Made by a program: the position numbers and the translations under genes
Assembly (NCBI GenBank): GCA_021604885.1
Contig: BQJV01000131.1
Location: forward strand, 1 to 7,881
Length of the DNA: 7,881 nt
Origin: Acidimicrobiales bacterium
GTDB taxonomy: Bacteria; Actinomycetota; Acidimicrobiia; Acidimicrobiales; Aldehydirespiratoraceae
Direction: 5' to 3'
The notes under the pieces: model-generated
Databases searched by the model: none
What the model was told of the DNA's origin: nothing
What the model saw: the letters and a program-made list of their open reading frames with translations, nothing else
Shown here: positions 1 through 5,438 of the stretch, in pieces
Layout: every line of letters begins with the position of its first letter
How positions within the stretch are numbered: position 1 is the first letter of the stretch

Positions 1-16
1 GGCGACCGCTGTCGCC
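1..16. terminator. Small perfect hairpin at window edge, possible terminator of an upstream gene
   Basis: The arms GGCGAC (1-6) and GTCGCC (11-16) are perfectly complementary around a 4-base loop. No U-tract follows. It lies just before the first gene, so it could end an upstream transcript or sit in that gene's leader. The reading frame of the first gene is also open through this stretch, so it could equally be coding sequence. A 6-base stem in GC-rich DNA is weak evidence. Confidence 0.2.
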
Positions 17-42
17 GCCGGGGAGCCGTTAGCGTTGGGGCC

Positions 43-2331
43 GTGCGTGGGATCGTCGGACTGGTCCGGCTGGCGACGGTGCTCGTCGGTGGCGGAATCG
101 TGGTGGCCTTCACGCTTGCCGCGCTCGGGCCGCGCATCGGCGAGATCTACGCCGCCAATGAGTCGACGGTGGCCGAGATCAATCTCAACGAGCTGGCGCT
201 TCGCTCCATCGTCTACGACGCCAACGGCGATGAGTTCGACAAGCTCTACGACGTCGAGAACCGTGAGCTCGTCGAACTCGAGGACGTGAGTCAATCGATG
301 ATCGACGCGATCATCGCCGTGGAGGACGAAGGCTTCTACGAGCACAACGGCATCGACGCCGCGGCGATCCTGCGGGCGCTGGTGCGCAACGTCAGCGCCG
401 GCCGCATCGAGGAGGGTGGCTCCACGATCACCCAGCAGCTGATCAAGAACGGCGTCGTCGGCAACGCGATCGACATCGATCGCAAGATCCCGGAAGCGGC
501 GTTGGCGTGGCGCCTCGAGCGCCAGCTCGACAAGGACGAGATCCTCGAGGCGTATCTCAACACCGTCTACTTCGGGGGTGGCGCCTACGGGGTCCGGGCC
601 GCGGCCGAGATCTACTTCGGCACGACCCCGGACAAGCTCGACGTTCCACAGTCGGCCATGCTGGCCGGGCTGATCGCCAACCCGTCGACCTACGACCCGA
701 CGCTGAACCCGCGAGATGCCCAGGATCGCCGCGACGTCGCCCTGGGCCGGATGGTCGCCGCGGAGTTCATCACGGAGGAGGAGGCCATCGAGTACCGCGC
801 CGTACCGGTACCGACGACTCGCGTGGTGCCGGCCGGCTGGGAGCCCACCAACTACTTCATCGAGGAAGTCCGTCGCCAACTTCTCGACGATCCTCGACTC
901 GGGGCGGAGGAGGAGGAGCGGGCCGAAGCACTGTTCGGTGGCGGACTGCGCATCTACACCACGTACGACCCGGCGGCGCAGGCCGCGGCCCGAGAGGCCG
1001 TCGACCGGTTCACCCCGACCGACGACCCTCGGGGATTCGTCGGTGCGCTGGCGTCGGTGGAGCCGGGCACCGGGCGGGTGCGGGCGTTGATCGGCGGGCC
1101 CGGGTTCCAGGTCGAGGGCTTCGGCGAGTTCAACATCGCGACCCAGAAGGGACGACCGACCGGCAGCTCCTTCAAGTCCTTCGTGCTCGCCGCCGCCATG
1201 GAGAAGGGTCTCGTGCCGGCCGACCAGATCAACGGCTCGGCCACGTGCTACTTCGACAACCCCGGCGGTTTCCCGAACCCCTACTCGGCGAACAACTTCA
1301 ACGGGCCGAACACCGGATCCGTGCGTTCGATCCGGAGCCAGACGACCTCGTCGTCGAACTGCGCCTATCTGCGTCTCGGACAGATCGTCGGGCTCTCCAA
1401 TGTGGCCGACGTCGCCCGCGCCCTGGGCATCACGTCCGACCTGTCGTCGGTTCCCCTCTCCATGCCGCTCGGCCCCCTCGACATCACGCCGCTCGACATG
1501 GCCGTCGCCTACGCGTCGTTCGCCAACGACGGACTCCAGGTGGATCCGATCTTCATCGAACGCGTGGAGGACCGATCCGGCAACGTGATCTTCAGTAACG
1601 AGCCTGACCCGCAGCGGGCGATCTCGACCCAGTCCGCACGCCTCGTCACGTCCGTTCTCGAGGCGAACGTGGTGGGCGGCACCGGCACCCGGGCCCGCCT
1701 CACCGACCAGCCGGCGGCCGGCAAGACGGGCACCGGTCAGGAGTTCCTCAACGCCTGGTTCGTCGGCTACACGCCCTATCTGTCGACCGCCGTATGGATG
1801 GGTGACCCGACCGACCCGATCGAGGAGATGCGGAGCGTGGCAGTTCCCGAGCTGGGCACGCGCAATGTCACCGGCGGTTCCGCACCGGCCGCGATCTGGC
1901 AGGCGTACATGGAGTTCATGCACGCCGATCTCGATCGCATCGGGTTCGACGCGCCCGCCCCGACGCGGGCCGGGCAGCGGATCCGCACCGACCAGGAGGA
2001 GGACCGCTACAACGAGCTCCTGGACAGCCTGTGCGGTGACGAGGACGCCGAGGTGGACGAGGACGAGGACGGCGAGGTCGATTTCTGCGAGGATCCAGAC
2101 TTCGTGTACGACCCGGCCATCGGGTTGTGCCCGGAACTGCTCGTTCCCGTCGACCGTAACGAGGACGGCAAGATCGACGCCTGCGTTCCGCCGACGACGA
2201 CCACCACGACGACGACCACCACGACAACGACGATTCCCGAGACGACCACCACCGTTCCCGACACGACGACGTCGGATCCGCCGACGACCACCACCACGGA
2301 TCCGCCGACCACCACGACCACCGAACCCTGA
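43..2331 (+). CDS. Class A (bifunctional) penicillin-binding protein with acidic Cys-bracketed and Thr-rich C-terminal tail
   Basis: This protein polymerises lipid II into glycan strands (GT51 transglycosylase) and crosslinks stem peptides (transpeptidase) on the outer face of the membrane. An uncleaved membrane anchor spans about residues 7-30. GT51 signatures are EDEGFYEHNG (94-103, catalytic Glu94), GGSTITQQ (125-132) and the AYLNTVYFGGGAYG region (170-183). The transpeptidase has all three motifs: SSFK (Ser375, Lys378), SSN (437-439) and KTG (561-563). After the catalytic domain come two Cys-flanked DxDxDG loops (664-714) and a Thr/Pro tail (718-762). No PASTA domain is visible. The GTG start at 43 gives a short cytoplasmic N-terminus before the anchor. 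The frame stays open to base 1 and no good ribosome site precedes 43, so the true start could lie further upstream. Family assignment is firm; the paralogue (ponA-like) is not decided. Confidence 0.95.
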   Translation: MRGIVGLVRLATVLVGGGIVVAFTLAALGPRIGEIYAANESTVAEINLNELALRSIVYDANGDEFDKLYDVENRELVELEDVSQSMIDAIIAVEDEGFYEHNGIDAAAILRALVRNVSAGRIEEGGSTITQQLIKNGVVGNAIDIDRKIPEAALAWRLERQLDKDEILEAYLNTVYFGGGAYGVRAAAEIYFGTTPDKLDVPQSAMLAGLIANPSTYDPTLNPRDAQDRRDVALGRMVAAEFITEEEAIEYRAVPVPTTRVVPAGWEPTNYFIEEVRRQLLDDPRLGAEEEERAEALFGGGLRIYTTYDPAAQAAAREAVDRFTPTDDPRGFVGALASVEPGTGRVRALIGGPGFQVEGFGEFNIATQKGRPTGSSFKSFVLAAAMEKGLVPADQINGSATCYFDNPGGFPNPYSANNFNGPNTGSVRSIRSQTTSSSNCAYLRLGQIVGLSNVADVARALGITSDLSSVPLSMPLGPLDITPLDMAVAYASFANDGLQVDPIFIERVEDRSGNVIFSNEPDPQRAISTQSARLVTSVLEANVVGGTGTRARLTDQPAAGKTGTGQEFLNAWFVGYTPYLSTAVWMGDPTDPIEEMRSVAVPELGTRNVTGGSAPAAIWQAYMEFMHADLDRIGFDAPAPTRAGQRIRTDQEEDRYNELLDSLCGDEDAEVDEDEDGEVDFCEDPDFVYDPAIGLCPELLVPVDRNEDGKIDACVPPTTTTTTTTTTTTTIPETTTTVPDTTTSDPPTTTTTDPPTTTTTEP
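2032..2184 (+). repeat. Two degenerate Cys-DxDxDG-Cys repeats encoded in the penicillin-binding protein
   Basis: Residues 664-682 and 696-714 each start and end with Cys, with exactly 17 residues between. They share the pattern V-D-x-[D/N]-E-D-G-[E/K]-[V/I]-D-x-C. The acidic loops (Asp672/674/676 and Asp704/Asn706/Asp708, then Gly) resemble the calcium-binding DxDxDG loops of thrombospondin type 3 and EF-hand-like extracellular repeats. Calcium binding and disulfide pairing are inferred from the pattern. The DNA of the two copies has diverged. Confidence 0.7.
2194..2328 (+). repeat. Low-complexity ACG/ACC codon tract encoding a Thr/Pro tail
   Basis: Residues 718-762 are almost entirely Thr with interspersed Pro, Asp, Glu and Val. 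They open with 13 consecutive Thr codons, followed by TTTT, TTT, TTTTT and TTTTT blocks separated by short acidic/proline linkers. The repeating ACN codons make this a short tandem-repeat tract. In a secreted protein such a tail would be an extended wall-spanning or O-mannosylated segment (inference). Confidence 0.85.
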
Positions 2332-2349
2332 GCGAGCGCACACCACCAG

Positions 2350-3057
2350 ATGACCGACCACGCCCTTCTCGACATCCAGCATCTCGACACGGAGGCAGAG
2401 CAGCTTCGCCACCGTCGCGTGGCGCTTCCCGCCCGCACCGCCCTGACCGACGCGCAGGCGGAGCAGGCAAAGGTCCGGGCGGAGATCGAAGGGATCGGGG
2501 TGAGTCGGGTCGAGGTGAGCACCCGACAGAAGCGTCTCGAGGACGAGGCCCAGGTCTTCTCGAACAAGGCGGACGAGGACGATGCGCGGCTCTACGGCGG
2601 CGACGTCGGCGTGAAGGACCTGGAGGCGCTGCAGGAGGAGATCAAGGGTCTTCGGGCCCGGCAGGCCGACATCGAGGATCGGGTCCTGGAGGCGATGGAG
2701 GAAGGTGAGGCGCTCGCGGGCCGGCTCGCCGAGTGCGAGGCGCAGGTCGAGGGACTGGCCGCGCAGATAACGACCATCGAGGCCGAGATCGCCGCGTCCG
2801 AAGACGAGATCGACGGCGAGCTCGCCCGCGTGGCGTCCGAACGGGCTGCCGCGGAGGCTGTCGTCTCGGCCGAGGATCTCGCGCAGTACGAGCGGCTTCG
2901 CCCCGGCATGGGGGTCGCCACGGTCGTGCGCTTCGATGGCGGGAACTGTGTCGGCTGCCCGTCGACCATGCCGGCGATGGAACTCGACCGCATGAAGCAC
3001 GAGCCGCCGGGGAGCACCCTGAACTGCAACGAGTGCGGCCGGATCGTCCTCACCTGA
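2350..3057 (+). CDS. Coiled-coil zinc-ribbon protein, DUF164 (zf-RING_7) family
   Basis: This 235-residue protein has a long charged coiled coil (about 5-175) followed by a C4 zinc ribbon. The zinc ligands are Cys200-x2-Cys203 and Cys226-x2-Cys229. The family hallmark RLYGGDVGVKDLEALQEEI lies at about 80-98, and YERLRP (180-185) leads into the ribbon. These match the DUF164 group typified by mycobacterial Rv2229c. Its biochemical role is not settled; nucleic-acid or protein binding is inferred from the fold. It begins 18 bases after the penicillin-binding protein stop and ends 18 bases before the next gene, so co-transcription is likely. No strong ribosome site precedes the ATG, but the protein starts as family members do. 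Confidence 0.88.
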   Translation: MTDHALLDIQHLDTEAEQLRHRRVALPARTALTDAQAEQAKVRAEIEGIGVSRVEVSTRQKRLEDEAQVFSNKADEDDARLYGGDVGVKDLEALQEEIKGLRARQADIEDRVLEAMEEGEALAGRLAECEAQVEGLAAQITTIEAEIAASEDEIDGELARVASERAAAEAVVSAEDLAQYERLRPGMGVATVVRFDGGNCVGCPSTMPAMELDRMKHEPPGSTLNCNECGRIVLT

Positions 3058-3075
3058 CGGTGTCGGGGCCGCGCT

Positions 3076-3564
3076 GTGTTCTTCTTCTTCGTCGCTGCCG
3101 CCGTGTTGGCGGTGTTGTTCGTGTTCGACAGTCCAGCGATCGACTATCGCTTCGTCGCGCTCGGCGGCGTGCTTCCCCTCGCGGAAGCGGTGACCGGCCG
3201 ACCGTTGATCCTGCACACGTTGCTCGGGTCGGTCGCGCTCCTGACGCTCGTGATGGCGGTGACCGTCGGCCGACGGATGCTTCGCCGACGATTGCTCGGC
3301 ATCCCGATCGGCACGTTCGTCTTCCTCGTCGCTGCGGGCACATGGACGCGCTCGCGACTCTTCTGGTGGCCGGCGCAGGGGCTCGACGGTCTCGGCGAGT
3401 CGCCGTTGCCGGAGTTCGATCGTGCCCCGGTCGTGCTCGTCGTGCTCGAACTCGTGGGGATCGGGGCGCTCATCTGGCTCGTGCGACGGTTCGAGCTGAC
3501 CCGCCCCGACCATCGCGACCAGCTGTTGCGCACCGGCCGTCTGCCCCGAACCCATCTCGCCTGA
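3076..3564 (+). CDS. Small multi-pass membrane protein, unknown function
   Basis: This 162-residue protein has about four hydrophobic helices: residues 1-17, 46-63, 74-90 and 117-136. An arginine-rich cytoplasmic-type loop (GRRMLRRRLL, 65-74) separates helices two and three, and the C-terminus is basic. The stretch with LGGVLPL (29-35) and His47 faintly recalls membrane-bound metal-dependent hydrolases (DUF457/YbcI type), where an LPD motif and a following His matter. Here the Asp is replaced by Leu, so a catalytic role is doubtful; this comparison is inference. The GTG start at 3076 begins directly in the first hydrophobic segment. It sits between DUF164 and the phosphatase in a tight run, so it probably shares their transcript. 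Confidence 0.72.
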   Translation: MFFFFVAAAVLAVLFVFDSPAIDYRFVALGGVLPLAEAVTGRPLILHTLLGSVALLTLVMAVTVGRRMLRRRLLGIPIGTFVFLVAAGTWTRSRLFWWPAQGLDGLGESPLPEFDRAPVVLVVLELVGIGALIWLVRRFELTRPDHRDQLLRTGRLPRTHLA

Positions 3565-3576
3565 GGAGTCAGCGTG
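3562..3576 (+). promoter_or_regulatory. Ribosome binding site overlapping the upstream stop codon
   Basis: TGAGGAG spans the stop of the membrane protein gene (3562-3564), and the GGAG core lies 5 bases before the GTG at 3574. This supports the GTG start of the phosphatase and indicates translational coupling between the two genes. Confidence 0.7.
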
Positions 3577-4140
3577 CTGATCATCGCCCGACACGGTCGG
3601 ACCGTCGCCAACGCCTCCGGTGAACTCCTCGGTCGACGCGATCCGTCGCTCGACGAGGTCGGGCGGCAGCAGGCTGCGGCGATCGGGCGTGCGCTGGCCG
3701 GGGCGGATCAGGTGGTCTCGAGTCCGCTCGCACGATGCCGGGAGACCGCCGAGGCGATCGGCCCGCCCGTCGAGCTCGACGACCGCTTCATCGAGCTGGA
3801 CTACGGCGAACTCGAAGGCACACCGGTGGCCGAGGTGCCCGCCGAGACCTGGAGCGCCTGGCGGGCGGATACGGCGTGGCGTCCTCCGGGCGGCGAGAGC
3901 CTGGATGATCTGGCCGCTCGGGTCTGGCCGGCGCTCGACGACCTGCTGGCCGACGCCGCCGAGCGTGACATCGTGGTCGTGAGTCATGTCTCGCCGATCA
4001 AGGCGGCCGTGGCCTGGAGTCTCGGCGTGGGCATCGAAGCGCAGTGGCGGTGTTTCGTCGAGCAGGCGTCGATCTCCCGCATCGCGTCGCGTCGATCCAC
4101 ACCGGCACTGCACACCTTCAACGAGGTCCACCACCTCTGA
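3574..4140 (+). CDS. Histidine phosphatase family protein (phosphoglycerate mutase/CobC-like)
   Basis: This 188-residue enzyme belongs to branch 1 of the histidine phosphatase superfamily, which removes phosphate through a phosphohistidine intermediate. The catalytic ARHGRT motif is at 5-10 (nucleophile His7). Arg54 lies in SSPLARCRETA, the acid Glu74 in ELDYGELEG, and the second phosphate-pocket His138 in VVVSHVSP. PGGES (105-109) and the C-terminal NEVHHL are also typical. All catalytic residues are present, so it should be active; the substrate cannot be read from sequence. In mycobacteria a similar domain is fused behind RNase HI (Rv2228c) next to DUF164; here it is a free-standing protein with DUF164 two genes upstream. 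The GTG start is supported by a GGAG site overlapping the previous stop. Confidence 0.9.
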   Translation: MLIIARHGRTVANASGELLGRRDPSLDEVGRQQAAAIGRALAGADQVVSSPLARCRETAEAIGPPVELDDRFIELDYGELEGTPVAEVPAETWSAWRADTAWRPPGGESLDDLAARVWPALDDLLADAAERDIVVVSHVSPIKAAVAWSLGVGIEAQWRCFVEQASISRIASRRSTPALHTFNEVHHL

Positions 4141-4170
4141 GGCCGCATCGCGTCTGGCGGGTCAACGCGA

Positions 4171-4197
4171 AACCGGCCACCTCGAGGGTGACCGGTT
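4171..4197. terminator. Strong hairpin in the convergent intergenic region, probable bidirectional terminator
   Basis: The arms AACCGGCCACC (4171-4181) and GGTGACCGGTT (4187-4197) pair at 10 of 11 positions, with one C-A mismatch, around the loop TCGAG. It starts 30 bases after the phosphatase stop and lies 44 bases beyond the stop of the minus-strand gene ending at 4242, so it could serve both. There is no clean U-run on either side, which is common for terminators in high-GC actinobacteria. Confidence 0.6.
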
Positions 4198-4202
4198 CCG
4201 GT

Positions 4203-4234
4203 GGGGTGGGGTTTCTTGGTGTGGGGTTTCGGGG
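4203..4234 (+). other. Potential G-quadruplex tract
   Basis: Four GGGG runs at 4203-4206, 4208-4211, 4223-4226 and 4231-4234 are separated by 1, 11 and 4 bases. A 9-base direct repeat TGGGGTTTC occurs at 4207-4215 and 4222-4230. The tract lies just downstream of the phosphatase terminator hairpin and just beyond the end of the minus-strand gene. The 11-base middle loop is longer than in classic quadruplex motifs. Confidence 0.4.
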
Positions 4235-4241
4235 CGGAGGT

Positions 4242-4451
4242 TCAGTCGACGCGCACCGGGCGGGCCCGGAGCTGGCCCGACGGCGATGCGGTCAGCTGGA
4301 GACGCTCGTCTCGCAGGACGGCCGCCATGCCGCGCACCCGATGCGTGTGGGTGAACAGGTCGTTGGGCCGAAGGATGGCGGCCGGCGAAACGCGTCGCTG
4401 GTTGAGGTTGTACGCCGGTGCGATCCGAAAGAACTCTTCTTGCTCGGTCAT
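4242..4451 (-). CDS. Small hypothetical protein, 69 residues
   Basis: Reading from the ATG at 4451 gives a basic 69-residue protein beginning MTEQEEFFRI, with FTHTHRVRGM near residues 33-42 and a basic end LRARPVRVD. It has no signal peptide, membrane segment or motif I recognise. The same frame stays open upstream to 4862, but that part lies antisense to the ArfB gene and looks like a shadow. The composition from 4451 onward (FFRIAPAYNLNQRR, RPNDLF) looks like a real protein. A GGGA sits 3 bases before the ATG, a close but usable ribosome site. It is divergent from the ArfB gene and convergent with the phosphatase. It fills what would otherwise be an empty 408-base gap. Being a gene is likely but not certain. 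Confidence 0.6.
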   Translation of the reverse strand: MTEQEEFFRIAPAYNLNQRRVSPAAILRPNDLFTHTHRVRGMAAVLRDERLQLTASPSGQLRARPVRVD

Positions 4452-4478
4452 GGTTCCCGTACCCCTGGTGCCTTTGGT

Positions 4479-4510
4479 GCTCCGTGTCGTCGGAGCGGTG
4501 TCCGTGTCAA
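4479..4510 (-). promoter_or_regulatory. Candidate -35 box and inverted repeat upstream of the small minus-strand gene
   Basis: On the minus strand a perfect TTGACA lies at 4510-4505. Downstream of it, GCTCCG (4479-4484) and CGGAGC (4491-4496) form a perfect 6-base inverted repeat around 6 bases. No good -10 hexamer is seen at the expected spacing, so the promoter reading is tentative. The inverted repeat would fall near the transcription start or in the leader of the 69-residue gene, where an operator or small hairpin could act. Confidence 0.3.
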
Positions 4511-4548
4511 CGGGTCGGGGAGTGCGATGCTGAACGCAATGCCTTCCG

Positions 4549-5034
4549 ATGAACCAGTCGCCCGGGCCACAGGTCCCGCCGGGGGTCCCGGGACCATCCG
4601 GGCCACACGGCCCAGATCCCGTGGACGGGGCGTCTGACGTGGCGTCGCGGTGGACCGTCTCCGAGGACGAGATCACCTTCCGGTTCGTGGCATCCGGCGG
4701 GCCGGGCGGGCAGCACGCCAATCGGTCGAACACGAAGGTCGAGGCGACCTTCGATGTCCAGGAGAGCGCATCGATGCCGGCGTGGCTGAAGGAGCGGGTG
4801 ACCGACAAGCTCGGTGACACGATTCGGGTCACGGTCGACGACGAGCGCTCGCAGTACCGCAACCGTCAGCTCGCCCTCGAACGCATCCAGGAACGGGTCG
4901 ACCGGGCGGCGAAGGTCGATCGGCCTCGGCGGAAGACCAAGCCGACGAGGGGTAGTCAGCGTCGACGCCTCGACTCGAAGCGGCGCCGTGGCGACGTCAA
5001 GAAGGGTCGCCGTCGTCCCTCGGCCGACGACTGA
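4549..5034 (+). CDS. arfB: ArfB/YaeJ-type peptidyl-tRNA hydrolase (ribosome rescue factor)
   Basis: This protein enters stalled ribosomes lacking a stop codon and hydrolyses peptidyl-tRNA. The RF-1-type catalytic domain carries the GGQ motif at 53-55 within ASGGPGGQHANRSNTKVE (48-65). The basic C-terminal tail (about 123-157, with KPTRGSQRRRLDSKRRR) matches the ArfB tail that threads into the empty mRNA channel, which separates it from true release factors. From about residue 32 to the end it is roughly 130 residues, close to the 140 of the E. coli protein. The ATG start adds about 30 Gly/Pro-rich residues with no counterpart in E. coli. There is no good ribosome site at 4549, and GTG at 4639, with GGGG 8 bases upstream, is a plausible alternative start. 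An in-frame TGA at 4531 rules out anything longer. Confidence 0.9.
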   Translation: MNQSPGPQVPPGVPGPSGPHGPDPVDGASDVASRWTVSEDEITFRFVASGGPGGQHANRSNTKVEATFDVQESASMPAWLKERVTDKLGDTIRVTVDDERSQYRNRQLALERIQERVDRAAKVDRPRRKTKPTRGSQRRRLDSKRRRGDVKKGRRRPSADD

Positions 5035-5045
5035 CGAGTCGTCAG
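5031..5045. terminator. Palindrome spanning two convergent stop codons
   Basis: CTGACGA (5031-5037) and TCGTCAG (5039-5045) are perfect inverted repeats around a single G. The plus-strand TGA of arfB (5032-5034) and the minus-strand TGA of the winged-helix gene (5042-5044) occupy equivalent positions in the two arms. The one-base centre means a hairpin would have to open inner pairs, so it is a weak terminator at best. Confidence 0.35.
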
Positions 5046-5353
5046 CCCAGCGGGGCGCGGGCGTGGTAGATCGGCCGACGATGGCGATCGATCAGCCGCT
5101 CGGCCTCCAGCGCATCCGCCGACCGGCGCACGGTCTCGTGGCCAGTGCGAGCGAACCCGGCGATGTCTCGCGAGCTCATCGGGAGATCCCGGTCGAGGAA
5201 CACCAGCGCCGTGGCCACCTGACCGGTGCGCCGGGGCAGCCGGTCCGTGTAGAGCTCGAGGACGGCCACATGCTCGAGCCAACGCAACGCTTCGGTCGAC
5301 AAGGGAGCCGGCGTGTGCCCGTCGCCTGCTCCGGCGCCAGAGAACTCACTCAT
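5042..5353 (-). CDS. Small winged-helix DNA-binding protein, probable transcriptional regulator
   Basis: This 103-residue protein begins with a disordered Gly/Ala-rich segment (1-17). A helical part (20-52) leads into a helix-turn-helix where SSRDIAGFARTG (60-71) and HETVRRSADALEAERLI (72-88) read as the positioning and recognition helices. A short basic wing follows (RHRRPIYHA, 90-98). The fold resembles MarR/GntR-like winged helices; the exact family is not recognised. The ATG at 5353 has a strong AGGAGGG ribosome site 7 bases upstream. It lies 85 bases downstream of the HNH gene on the same strand, but a separate promoter with an operator-like palindrome precedes it, suggesting autoregulation. 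It converges on arfB with 7 bases between stops. Confidence 0.8.
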   Translation of the reverse strand: MSEFSGAGAGDGHTPAPLSTEALRWLEHVAVLELYTDRLPRRTGQVATALVFLDRDLPMSSRDIAGFARTGHETVRRSADALEAERLIDRHRRPIYHARAPLG

Positions 5354-5377
5354 GGGTCTGCCCTCCTCGTGACCGCG

Positions 5378-5412
5378 ACGCTAGTCAACTTGGCGGAACA
5401 GTGTTCAGCGCT
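5378..5412 (-). promoter_or_regulatory. Candidate promoter and operator of the winged-helix gene
   Basis: On the minus strand TAGCGT (5383-5378) fits the actinobacterial -10 pattern TANNNT, and TGAACA (5407-5402) is a 4/6 match to a -35 box at 18-base spacing. A perfect palindrome GAACA-G-TGTTC (plus-strand reading, 5396-5406), extending imperfectly to 5393-5409, overlaps the -35 box. Transcription would start about 18 bases before the ATG at 5353, just upstream of the AGGAGGG site. A palindrome over the -35 of a regulator gene suggests repression by its own product (inference). Confidence 0.45.
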
Positions 5413-5438
5413 CTCGCGCAACGTCACCAGGGGACCAC

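Noticed and set aside
507..1598. Plus-strand open frame (363 residues) inside the penicillin-binding protein gene
   Set aside because: The Arg/Gly/Pro-rich product in another frame overlaps a gene in which all catalytic motifs are present and in order.
4452..4862. Upstream extension of the small minus-strand gene to 206 residues
   Set aside because: The extension lies antisense to the ArfB catalytic domain and is low-quality sequence; the ATG at 4451 is in the divergent intergenic region.
5396..5406. GAACAGTGTTC as a LexA/SOS box
   Set aside because: The Gram-positive SOS box needs GAAC-N4-GTTC; here the half-sites are 3 bases apart, so it is listed only as a candidate operator for the local regulator.
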